Positions 26,001 through 39,191 of a stretch of DNA of 64,000 nucleotides are shown piece after piece. The position numbers were made by a program, and so were the translations under genes. Source of the stretch: Membranipora membranacea. Lineage: Eukaryota > Bryozoa > Gymnolaemata > Cheilostomatida > Membraniporidae. Location: positions 34,136,162-34,200,161 of the forward strand of contig OU612067.1 in NCBI GenBank assembly GCA_914767715.1, read 5' to 3'. Below the pieces are notes generated by a model. That model did no database searches, had not been told where the DNA came from, and saw only the letters and a list, made by a program, of their open reading frames with translations. The stretch's first letter is position 1. Each line of letters opens with the position of its first letter.

Positions 26001-29000
26001 TTAACTCTGTAGAGGTGTCCATCTCAGGAGAACCTCTAGCTTATGTGGCCCTCTCAGCTCTGGAATATCAACTGTATGATCTGGGAGGTAGAAATGGACT
26101 GTCAATGGACGATGTAAGTTACTAATACCTAAACCCAGGATAATTATCAACTAGCAATCTCGTCCCTCACTGCTAGACTGTTAGTGTTGTAAATCAGCCA
26201 TGCTCAACCTCGGCCAAATCGGCCATTTCGGCCAAATTGGTCATTTTGTTCGTCCAAATGCACCCTTACCATGAAAAAAAGTTGAGACACATTTTCACAT
26301 CGTGTTCAAAAATAAAGAGTATGAAGGGAATTTCACATGGTGTACAAGGTCTTCTGTATTCTGTCATATCTCAAAGACAGTTATCATACATTGAAAAGTC
26401 CAATTAATGCACTCTTACAGTAAGTAGGAATTCCTACTTACCTTACCTTACATACAGTGGTGTGTGCAGACAAAGAGTCCATCTAACTCCTTGGTGCAGA
26501 GGCCCTACCACATTTCAGGAGGTCAATTTTGAAAAAAACAACCTAAAATTGTCATTGTGTTATACATAGGGAATGTGAAGCAATAGCACCGATGTAGTTG
26601 TTTTATAATGGCAAATTTCTGCTCGTCATGAGGTTTTTAGTTCATCAATATATCTAAGACTGAATAATGTCAGTTAGGTGCAGGATTGGAGATTTTCAAG
26701 GATTCTAATAATTTTCTAAACTTTTCTAAGTTAGATTAAGAAATGGATTTTCTTACTCTAAGTATTTTTTTATTAGATCAAGATTAAGATATTCTTATTC
26801 TTAAATACTTCTAAATTCGTCTAAATTAGATAAAGACTAAGATATGCCGATTCTAAGAAAACTTGTAGCCTATGATATTAATATATCATTTTTTCTAATT
26901 TTCTAATTCTAAAAAGTTTTCCAGAAATTTGTGAGAAATCTAATTTGGATATCAAGGTGAGAACAACAAGTAAGAAACTTAGAATCTTAGAAAGAAACAA
27001 CTAGAAAACAACAAGAAAACAACTAGAAAACAACAAGAAAACAACTAGAAAACAACAAGAAAACAACTAGAAAACAACAAGAAAACAACAAGAAAACAAC
27101 TAGAAAACAACAAGAAAACAACTAGAAAACAACAAGAAAACAACTAGAAAACAACTAGAAAACAACAAGAAAACAACTAGAAAACAACTAGAAAACAACT
27201 AGAAAGAAACAACTAGAAAGAAACAACTAGAAATATTTCAAGGTGAAATATTTCAAGGTGAAAATAACGACTAAGAAACTTAGAATCTTAGAAAGCCTAT
27301 ACGTTACTATTGAAAAAATCTTTCTAATTTATCAAATCTTCTTTTCTTAATCTAAATGTCGAATAAGAATTAGAAATTAGAAATATTTCAAGGTGAGAAT
27401 AACAAGTAAGAAACTTAGAATCTTAGAAAGCCTTCTTTTAAAAATTAAATAGGAAATTAACATGGGGCAGGTCTCAATATCTCCAATGCTGCACCTGCCT
27501 CGTTGTTTGAATATTGTCTGCCTGGGACTGCCATAAAATTGTGTTTTGTATGGTCTTTTTCTGGCTTATGATCCTGACCATGGCCCATGGATGATGATGC
27601 TGAACTGTATCATAATTAGCCCAGCAGTCAATAAACGCAAGGCTGAAATCATAACCCAGGCTTAATAAAGAAATAGGTAGGAAGCGTAGCCTTTTTACTG
27701 CATCGAGTCTTTCTAATTTCGCAAACACCCCATAAACTTAGATTAGAACACAGAAATTAGAAACTTAGACAAAATTTAGACATTGTAGCGTAAATACTTT
27801 CTCAGATTCTAAGTTTCTAAACTGATATTTTACTGCATCGTGGCTATCTTAATCTGTAAACCCTCTATAAACTTAGATTAGAACACAGAAATTAGAAACT
27901 TAGACAAAATTTAGACATTGTAGCGTATATACTTTCTCAGATTCTAAGTTTCTAAACTGATATTTTACTGCATCGTGGCCATCTTAATCTGTAAACCCTC
28001 TATAAACTTAGATTAGAACACAGAAATTAGAAACTTAGACAAAATTTAGACATTGTAGCGTATATACTTTCTCAGATTCTAAGTTTCTAAACTGATATTT
28101 TACTGCATCGTGGCTATCTTAATCTGTAAACCCTCCATAAACTTAGATAAGAACACAGAAATTAGAAACTTAGACAAATTTAGACATTGTAGCGTATATA
28201 CTTTCTCAGATTCTAAGTTTATAAACCGATATTTTACTGCATCGAGTCTTTCTAATTCCGTAAACACTCTATAAACTTAGATTAGAACACAGAAATTAGA
28301 AACTTAGACAAATTTAGACATTGTAGCGTATATACTTTCTCAGATTCTAAGTTTCTAAACCGATATTTTACGGCATCAAGTCCTTCTAATTCCATGAACC
28401 TTAGATTAGAACAAAGAAATGTTATACAGTTTAAGGGTGGAGATTTTTAAAAATTAGATAGGAAATTAACATGGGGTAGGTCTAAATATCTCCAATGCTG
28501 CACCTGCCTCAATAATGTGTGCTATCCTTCTGTGCCGTGGCCCGCCTCAAAACATACCTTGGGCCATACTTGAACAAAAAGCCTCGGAACATTGCATGTT
28601 CTTAATTGGTTGCAGAGAGGGATTGAGCAAGTCAAAGTTCAATGCAGGCAAGCTTGTGGCATCTCGTCCCAAAAGCCTTCTCTGTGCAGTGGCCGATAGA
28701 ATCAGAATTTTGATGAAAAACTGCTCACACAAAATCAACTATTACAATTATTAAATCAATTCATGGACAATATAACAGTATCACATATTTTACAGACTGT
28801 TGAGCAGGTAATTCAAGATCCGGTACCTACCTCCTACGACTCCCTTGTGTACTTTGCAACCACCATTCTAAAATTTGACATATTTCACTGTTTATCCTCT
28901 TACAATGATATGTTCACCAATTTTTTTTAAATTCTAAGTATCAATCACAGTAGGGATACAATGATGACCCTTTCTTGTCAATTTTCGTCTCAAAGAGGGC

Positions 29001-32000
29001 TGAAATGCCTTAAAACTTGCACCTCATATAAAACTGCTTCTGACTTGTGAAAATTTTCTAGGGAGGTCCCCCAAACCCCCTGGCGTGAAGGCGCTGCAGG
29101 GCCCCTCCCGCAAGTTCCCCGCCTGGTCCTACCAGTTCAGAACCCATGGTACAGCCCTAAATACTTACATGATTATGACTTCATTTGCTCCTTCAACTTG
29201 GTTCGGCCAAATGGTATGAAGCCAATAAAAAGTGGCCAAGAAAAGGTTGGACATGCATGTTGTAAATGATGGAGTTAGGGGCCCATTAGGGAGTGTTAGA
29301 GTGTGCTCCGGTGTACACCTATTCCTGATCAACTTTTGGCTGTGCCTGACTTCGATGGCAGAAAAGATTCTGGATTAGAAACCTTTTTACTTTTCCTTCA
29401 GCATTTCGAGGTACTAATTGAACTATTGTAAATTGAAAACATCAACATATTTGCAAATGCCTATTTTTTTGATTGATATCCACTTTATTTTTACCGCTCA
29501 AAATAGTACATGGTGACATGTCTATCATAATAACAGTGAGTATAACAAACATACAAGGCAAAAACTAAAAACTCAATGTGTATTTGAAATGTCTTTGAAT
29601 AAATGGGAGTTAAAAAAAACAAACTCAAACACCATATTTATAAAAAATTGTATTTCTCATGCTCTCTGTTCTGTGACGACCCTTTATTAGAGTGTCAGTC
29701 AACCTGGCAGAGTGTCGATGTTGGCTCTGTCTAGCCAACTAATGAATCATAATATTTCTTTTGATGATGATGATGATGACCTGCGGCTAGATTGTGATCC
29801 TCATAACGCTTACGATCATGTTGAACAGGAAGCTTGTATCTCATTCCCCTAACACCTCTGATTGTGCAGGTTATGGATGAGCTATACTCATATGATAGAC
29901 CTCAGCAGGGTAACACTAGTATATATCACACATGGTACAGACATGGTGAGATAGATGGTACATTTACAACTAATACCAGAACATACGGATACGACGCTAA
30001 TACCACCTTCTATGTAAGCAGCTCTGAGTCATACCCTGAAATCAATCACAGAGTTTTTATCGTTTTAAAGGCCCAATACTGATATCCATGTTTACCAGGC
30101 TCTCGGCCTAGGTGTCTTAATTAATATTACTCATCGATATTCCTAGGTTATAGCAACATGCTTTACAGCGCTCCAGTTTGCAACTCATTTTTCATTGTTA
30201 TATCATCTTACTGAGCCATAACCTGAAAATCCAGATCAGGGCTAGATTAAATCAGGGAGGGTGGGATGAAAGCCTAACAAATGTCCGTCAAAGCTGTCTT
30301 CTTTTGTGCTTGGAGAGACAATTCCCCATGAATATCATGTACCTTGTATTACACGTTCTGTTTTAGTACTCAGGGCTGTACATATTTACTGATGCTAACG
30401 CTTCAGCAGTATATACTTCATGTAATAGAAGTGAGGGTTATTTCCCCTGTATGGATGGTAAATCTTGTTATAACCACAAGGATATATGTACGGGTAGAGC
30501 GGAGTGCGCCGGGGACAGGCTGGATGAGATGGGCTGTAAGTATAGACTGAGATCCATGTACTCACGATTCCCATATAGCCTTAGGGCAGGCATCAGCTGC
30601 TGTACAAAACTTAGTGATCCTGAATGAAAATTATTTTGTCAATGGTTACTATAGCTTCAATGATCAAATTTTCCAGGTAGTAATAGAACTACTGATGTTA
30701 CTCTATACAAATCAAAACACTGGAGAACTAAATCTATCAGGAGCCATTTCTGGCTCAAGCCTGGCTTTATGTGGTCAGACCAGCATATAAAGCCTAATGG
30801 TAAAGTGAATATCAGATTCCCTCAGATAACTTTCCCGACATCCTGGGTGATCAGTGTGCTGGCTATCAGCAGAGAGCATGGACTAACGGTACTACGCAAA
30901 CCTCTCCTTGTAAGATTTATCTCATAATATTTATAGACACACACTGCCTCCAACTGTAAATTGGATAAGCACATTTCCCTCATGTTCATCAAGTAAGAGG
31001 TTAGTCCCAGCAAACGGCAAACATTTCTATAACAGTATGATAACGTTGCTATAACATTCAAGATTCCTCGTCAGAGCGTTTTTGTGTGATGTTATAGTTG
31101 CGAAAACTGTGGACACGTTTTAACGTTATGGTCATGTTATTTTAAATATTACTGATTAACAGCTTTCAAACGTTGTTACCCGACATCGTGAGAGCATAAT
31201 TTTATAACGTTACAATAACGCTAGGTGACAGCAGATTTCCATGTTATAAAAATGTTATGAAATAACATTGAAGAATGATGGTGCAGTATCGTCTTCATGA
31301 GGAAGCCTATTTATATGGCATGGTAACATAATGGCAACATTGCCATATTATTACATGCATATTTTTTAATTGTCAAGAATTTAATCAAAATTATAACTTA
31401 TCAAACTCTGCATCAAAGACAAGTAGTGTGCAACTTTATAAGATCATGAAATCTTGAAAGATAAATTTACAAATCATGTAATAATTCTGCATTTTATTAA
31501 TATCCACAAAATATAAGAAATCCACAAAAATAAGAACAAAATATGTTGTAATAACTGATGATGCATGGGGCATTCAATTGAAATGATGCAAAAACTTATG
31601 AAAATAAGGGAAGAAGATAAGAAAGTTTAGTATTGGAAAATGGGAGGAATATAGCATCTATCCATCAGAGTCATCCAATCATCTCGGGATTCCTTTGTGC
31701 CATGTTAGACAGAAGCTGTAACAGAAAATAGAAAAAAGGATATGTTAGATATATATTCACAATAAATCACACTTCAAATTCGTAGCTATATCATATTTGA
31801 TGGATTATAGCGATGGTTTTTATGAATACCGCCATTAATTACCAAACAATTTCAGCAAATATTTCTAAGTGGTTAGGGACAATGTGAGAAAAGGTTTATT
31901 ATGTGAATACTGAGCTGTCTTCCCTTTGTCAGTGTCACTACAACTGTAAGTTGAATTTAAATCTCAAATGCAAAATATTAAAAAATAATTGGTAATTCAG

Positions 32001-35000
32001 AAGTCAATCCTTTGAAATTAATTGTGCTTGCCAGAATATTTGCATGCAAAACATGTTTAGGATAATAAAAATTCAATTGAGGGAACTCTTATCATATATC
32101 AAGTCCTTCAAAAAGTTACCTTTTATTTTTTGCCACCCTTTTAGTGAGGGGCAGCTCTCAGTACGTCGGCTATTTTCATATCTATTTCCTTCTGGGTATA
32201 ACACTGCTGTATCAGTGCCCCTACAATACAATAGAATATCAATTTGACAATGAATTTTTGCATCTCCTACACACACACACAGTCTTACTTCCTTCAACTT
32301 CCTACAGCCGACCATTGTAAAACTGAAGTCAAGTAGCTTGCTTGAGTTTTTAAAGGGTATTACTAGCATGTCAATCAATCAAGTAGAAGCTACCAGATTT
32401 TTAGCTATATCCAGTTACTGACACAGAGGTGCCAATACAATGAAAGTACGCTTAATACGATCATGCACTTTACAATCAAGCAAAACGCCCTCAACTTGCA
32501 ATAAGGGTCAATCTCTTCACAATTCAAAACAACAGGAAGATAAAAAAAAACTACGCATAAAAAATGGCACGCATATCACATTAATGATTATCGACATCTT
32601 AGGCGGCAACTTACCATTTTCTTGGAGTACTGACTGTTTCAATCCTTTACCGCGGTGAAATTAATCCGTTCAGAATTAATAGTGTACTAGTAGTAGTATA
32701 GAGACGCTAGGCTAGATAGCATACACATCGAAGGGGTCGGCAACAAACATTTTATTGGTTGTTGTACCCTGTGAATTAAAAACAATTCGTTTATGCATTG
32801 GAAAGAACATTCCTTGGAAAATTGTTTAAAATACAAGCAGGATATTTTTAGTAATTATCAAAGTCATTATTCGATAAAATTTAGTAGCCGATAAATTCCG
32901 GCCGTTACATAATGAAACACTGTGACATGACCATAATAAGAATGCGATGGGACAATGAACAGATGAACATAATGTGGTTAGGCTGCATGTAAATACACAA
33001 TAAACTTACAAAATTATCGCCCTCTTACATATGTTGCGTAAATCTTCCTAGTTAGGATAACTGGTATAGAAGTAATAATCATCTCTACCTAAGGAAGTGA
33101 AATAAGTCTATAAGAAGCAGGAAGCACAGGTACTCAGTCCGTAATTGACATCAAATTTGACAACTTGAGATACTGGTAGCATATTACTATATGACATACG
33201 AGTTATTTCATAAAAATCAAACATCAAAGCAAGTGTATGGTATAAAATAATGCAAAACTTACAACTTGTGCGGTGACACTGCGTCTGTAATAATGCTGCA
33301 GGCTACATCGTAAGGATAAATTGGAGCGCAGCGTAAAACAGAAATATAAGTTGATACAAAATGGAGGCTCGTCAATTAGCTGGTTGGCTGTACGAGTCTT
33401 GACAAGAAAGTGGTGCATAAAATGATGACAAACAAGTCTATACTTAGAATTAGCGCGGTTAATAGTAATCAAGATTTCCATGTAGTGAAATGTAGGGCTG
33501 TGGTTTACAAAAAATGTCAGCATCAACATTTCTAATGAGTAAAACACTGCTAATAGGTAATTGCGACAGCATTGCTCCATCTGAAAATTTATCTGCATGA
33601 ATCAGATCTATGATACTGATACAAATAGAGATTCGCCTAAGCTGAGATTGATCATGGCGAATTATCTAAGCTTTACTCCTTCTTTGGCTGGAAAACAAGC
33701 TTCTGACCCAGCTTATCTTGAGATGTGTGTAGTAATGTTCATTCAAACCTTGCTTCTCAAGAAAACATTATGTAACATTTTCAGTAATTAACAATGAACT
33801 GAGCACTGTTACTGTTAGTGAATAATTGTTATTGTTAGGGATTATGTGAATGGCTTTCACCAGTTAGGCACCGGTTGTCATCTATGGGGCATTGGGAACT
33901 GGCTCTTTTCAAACCTTTTGTGTCATCTCAAACCTTAGAATAAATGATTTTCAGACCTTTTGGATAACAAAGCATTACAGTCACGCTTTTAATTGAGAGG
34001 ACAAAACAACATTCTCTTATCATTATGGTAATGAAGATGTGTAAGCATTATGATAAGAGAATACACTGAATGTTGTGACAGTGTTATGAAAAAACACTAC
34101 TATGATACCTTTTGATTTTAGCGAGATCATTGGTTATAATGTGGTTGTCACAGCGTTATAAAATAATCCTCATAAGATGATCATAAAACAATGTTGTCAT
34201 GATGGAAGAACTGTGATGCTATAACATTGTTACAATCAAATGTTATTTTATAGCATTATCATAACAACATTTAAGCGTTAATTATGAGCTGTTTTCTTGT
34301 CATTACATAATGAAGTTGTCATCACATTAAAAATAACATTTGACAAATACTCAGATCTGAAGATTCTGCTATAACAGAATCTGAACATTGTGATTACCAT
34401 TCCGTAACCTATTAGACAATAACCAAAGCCTATCATTTTTACACGATGTTAGCCTAACATTAGCAGAATGTAATATTAAATATATTTGTATGCAAAACAT
34501 TGTCATAATGTTCACCGTTTGCTGGGGTATCGAGTCTTTAATATCCCGACAGACACACTTGAATTTCCTGGTAGCTGTGTTTAAAACATTGAATCTATTT
34601 CCCTCACAAAAAGCAGCTCTCCAGCTATCTATACAGCACATACTTCTGTGTTGTTCCAGTTTGATGGTAAGAGACCTTTTCTTATGAGAGTGGAGGCGGC
34701 TGCCACTGCTAAACTATACGAGCATGTGTCGTTATCTGTGGTGCTCTTCAATAACTGGCAGGAGGATGTTGATGTGCTGGTGAAAGTTCTCAAGTCACCT
34801 GATTATGATCCAATAGATTGGAGTAGAGATGGCAATGAACCAATCATATCACACAGTGAAAACCAGGTAGACAATCGCATAAAGTAGGAGTAGGCTAGTT
34901 AATTTGAGCTTTAGTTGTGTGAATCGGTCTCAGAAGGAAAATCAATCAAACAAACAATTATACAAGTTCCCAAGGGTTCACCTTCAAGTGGTGGCACCTA

Positions 35001-38000
35001 TAGCAATCAAGCTCTATAACTATAACTATGCTGATGCCAGAATTCAAAATTTGAAACCACAAGGCCATATATTCAGACCATTCTTGTTTCCACAGAGGAC
35101 ATTGTTGCCTCTTTTGAATAGAAGATTAGATTAGAATATAGTATTCTTTTGCAATTTTGAGTAAATAAATTTATACCTTACTACATGTCTCACGCATCGT
35201 CTCTCTATATTAAAGGTCTTCCATGAAAAGCTTGTCTTTGTCTATCCTGTTAGATTCTTGTTCCAGTGATGGCTCATTCGGAGAGACAACTGTACATACC
35301 GGTCATGTTTACTCATGTCGGAAAGATCAGTGTCAAGATTGAAGCTCTCAGTCTACTGGGAGTTATGTCACATACTCAAACCATCAAGGTCGATGTAAGT
35401 CTGTCAGGTTCTCCTAACGGTACCCTGCGTGAAGGGAGTGACTCGTTGGTTTGGCGCTGACAGCAGGGATGGTTGGATTAATTTATCCCTGCTGACAGAT
35501 TATATGCAGATTTACTGCATTTACTACATTCTTTTATATTGAAGCATTAGTTTAAGCATGTTGGCCTCACCTTGTTTCCTCTTCTTTCTTTCAGCAATTA
35601 AGTACGAGAAGAAAAGCAAGGTTCCCATTCAAATTCCCACTCTTCTTATCGCTTATTACCTAGAATAGATGAGTTAATATACTTGAACTAGCAATCTGTG
35701 TGTCCCTATTTATATTCTAACTCTCTCCATCGTTTATTATTTCAGTATGGTGGAGTGATGGAGACATATGTCACAAGCTATCAGATTAATCTGCTGACTG
35801 CGAACTCTGAACTTACACCTGATCTCAAGCTGCCTGTTAAGGAACGCGTAACTGATCTAGAGGTTCGCCTTCAGAACTATGTACCTAACTCTCCAACTCC
35901 TCATATATGGGTAGTGGGTAAGTCCTCATATATGGGTAGTGGGTAAGTCCTCATATATGGGAGTGGGTAAGTCCTCATATATGGGTAGTGGGTATGTCCT
36001 CATATATGGGTAGTGGGTAAGTCCTCATATATGGGTAGTGGGTAAGTCCTCATATATGGGTAGTAGTGGGTATGTCCTCATATATGGGTAGTGGGTAAGT
36101 CCTCATATATGGGTAGTGGGTAAGTCCTCTACACTGCTAAACAAGTTAATACCAGTAATATAATAAGACCTATCTGCTGTGAAACAAATCTCAGAGAGAA
36201 GGTAATTCTGTCTCAGTTTCAGGCAGACAAGCCGGCTGAAGCCAGTCGATCAAAAACCCAAATGATTGATGAATGAAATGTAATGGACAATGACCTGTTT
36301 GGCATCAAACTACTTTTGGAAAAAAAAACGCAATTTCAATTTTTGATCACCAATATAAAAATAAAGACTTCACTAACCATTCATTGTTGCTGACTTGGTA
36401 CTTAATATTTTCTTTGTTTTATCAGTCTATCATCTAATTCAATGCTGTACCACAGAGCTGACCATACCTCCTACCTCTAAGTATCCACTACACCAGAGAG
36501 AATCCCTAGGGTACTCTGGGGTAGTCCGGGGCATCCCTGACTACACACAGTACATACTCTTCTACATGAGTCGGTCAAAAGAAGTAATCTCTTATTGGAT
36601 GTGATTTTAATTTTTATCTTTTTTCAACAAAGGTGATGTTATCGGAGTAGGTTTCGCACAGGAGTATAATAATGATATCAATGGCCGCAACCTGCTAGCG
36701 AGTCCAGATTATAACATGTTCAATGCTCTCTTCAGTTTTGCCACAAACTTTTATACTCTCAAGACACGGAGATCATTGTCCTCTATATCTCAGGATCAAA
36801 CTAATGCAGTCATTCAATCTCTTAATATAGGTATTTAATTATACAACTTTTAAGTAGTTAATAAGTTTGTTAATACAGGGAGGGTGTGATATACCTCTCC
36901 CACCCTCCCTGGTTATTACATGAGATTAGATACTTGAGGTAGTTGTCTGCTCTCAGATAATTAGCAGACGATTCCTTTACTTGGTTTGAATATTCAATTC
37001 TGATTGAGTTGCCAGTTGAATCGAGAGAAGATCACCTTATTTCAGGAGCACCTGTAAGATTGAGAGGAATATAAATCTTAAAAATCAACATTAAAAATTG
37101 TCGCTGTAAGGATGTCATCGATTCTAGGAAAGTATTTGGGGGAGGCTGAGTCTTGGAGGGAAGGAATATTTGAGGAAAATATAGCGTGTTAAATTATAGA
37201 CTGAAACTCAAGGGGACTATTTTATTCTACAAACATCACAGCATTTCCTTATTTAGTATTCGGAGGCTTTACTAAATAAGTATCTGATATCTAAATATCC
37301 AATATCTAGTATGTAGCGCTCAGCCCTTTATTGTAGGATTACAGAGAATGTTCACATATATGAACGCTGATGGATCGTTTAATATGTTCAGGTGGAGCCA
37401 AGAGCCGAATGCATGGTGAGTTAGCCTGGGAGAAAGTCTGGGATCCGGTCTCAGACTATGACTCCTACTCCCGGGGCAGTTCATATATGTATATCATGTA
37501 TGTACTCTTCAACTGTGTATGTGGATGTACAATGATTTACAATTTACAGTATTAGGCTAGTATTTTAATCAATGTTCAGATGATTAAAAAAATGGTACAT
37601 CGATGGGTGGTCACTATATATCACACATAGCTCATCTACTCGACTCTATCGTTGAATACTCTTCAGGTTAACAGCGCTAGTCCTGGATGTCCTGTCAGAT
37701 ATAATAACTAAGATAGGAGATTTACACAGACAGATCCAGATACCACGGGAGCCTCTGGAGCACACGGCTAGGTGGCTCTCCACACAGGCTGGTGTTGTTA
37801 CGGGAGCCATGAAAGAGTTTGGAAATGTTAATAACAAATTCTTTGAGGTTAGTATTTGTGTTTGTCAGAAATTGCTGTCAGTCCGAATATAGTACAAAAA
37901 GCAGCAAGGGGTTTCGGTCATATATATGAATGTACATATGGTGAAGCTCAACTTATTTTGCAGTCTAGCAAGATAACATTTCTTTTAAAATAAATGCTGC

Positions 38001-39158
38001 CTTTGGGTCCATCACTGAGTTACTTAATTCCTTACAGAGTCAGTATCATATCTTTGTGGACAAAGTGAGGACACCTGCTAATATCTCACTGACAGCTGCC
38101 TGTCTGACAGCCCTAGCCAGAGCTAGACCTGTTACAAGTGAGGTTCTGAAGAGCGTATCTGCAGCTAAATCAGCTGCTGCAGATTACCTTGTGTCACATG
38201 TCAGATATTTAGATGACCCATTTGAAGTGGCTATCACAGCACATGCTTTGTCTGCCATTAACCATGCCAGAGCTGGTGATGCTCTTAGGAGGCTTAAAGA
38301 AATTAGGAGGAGCCCTACACAAAATGGTGAGATATACTGTAATCACTTTATTTACATGGTTAGCCCAGATAGAGAGCCAAGATAAAAAGTTGAAGCCATC
38401 TAATATTAGTTACAAAAAGAAGATTAGGTCTACTGTTGAAACAGGTAATATATATGCATCAAAATTTGATTAAAATCAGATGTCTTATCACTCGCCCAAA
38501 TGAGGCATGGGGGGCGAAATTTTAATGCCTTATTGGCGAGGCCGCAATATTTGCGCCAATTTGGTCGGAGCACACCTTGGGGCCAACCAAACCCAGTAGA
38601 AGATGGACTGTTGTGGGATTCGAACCCATGACCTTCAACACTTGCGTGATGAAGTCCGGCGCTCTAACCAAGTGAGCTACCTCCTACTCCTAAGATAAGT
38701 TCTTTGTGTAATTTCTGTCTCACGCAACATCTCCAACTCATTTTTTTGGGGTGACTTACTTATTTCCAGATTTATATTGGTCTACGATGGAGATACCGCC
38801 GATATCACGGCGAACATTCTTAGACTCAGTTCTACTCCAGCATTCTAAACAGATAATGAATGTGACGGGGTACACAGTGTCCGCCACAAGCTACGCTCTG
38901 ATGAGCTACCTGCTAACTAGTCAGCCTAAGAATGAGATAGAGAAGATTCAATCTTTCCTCCAGACTCAGAGAATGAATATCGGCGGCTGGACTGCTTCAT
39001 TCGTAAGTATGGCGGCCTGGTTGATACTCCGTTGTCGTAACTGATGAGATCTGCGTCTATCGTAGTTTGATAAAAGCGTCTGGTTTCAATGCATTGTCAA
39101 TAGGAGGTTCAACAGGTTGGGCGCTCCGCTCCTATGTGTGACTGATAAAAGAGTTATA

Positions 39159-39191
<33 letters not shown>

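Noticed and set aside
34904-35134. Possible extra exon (VVAPIAIKLYNYNYADARIQ...) between exons 16 and 17 of the MCR-like gene
   Set aside because: Exon 16 (ending ENQ) joins exon 17 (ILVPVM) in phase and matches the family; an added exon is unnecessary.
35897-36130. CRISPR-like array
   Set aside because: Contiguous tandem minisatellite without spacers, at an exon boundary in a eukaryotic gene.
38590-38690. tRNA gene on the minus strand (also at 42180-42280)
   Set aside because: Both copies share the same non-tRNA body after the B box, so they are SINE copies.
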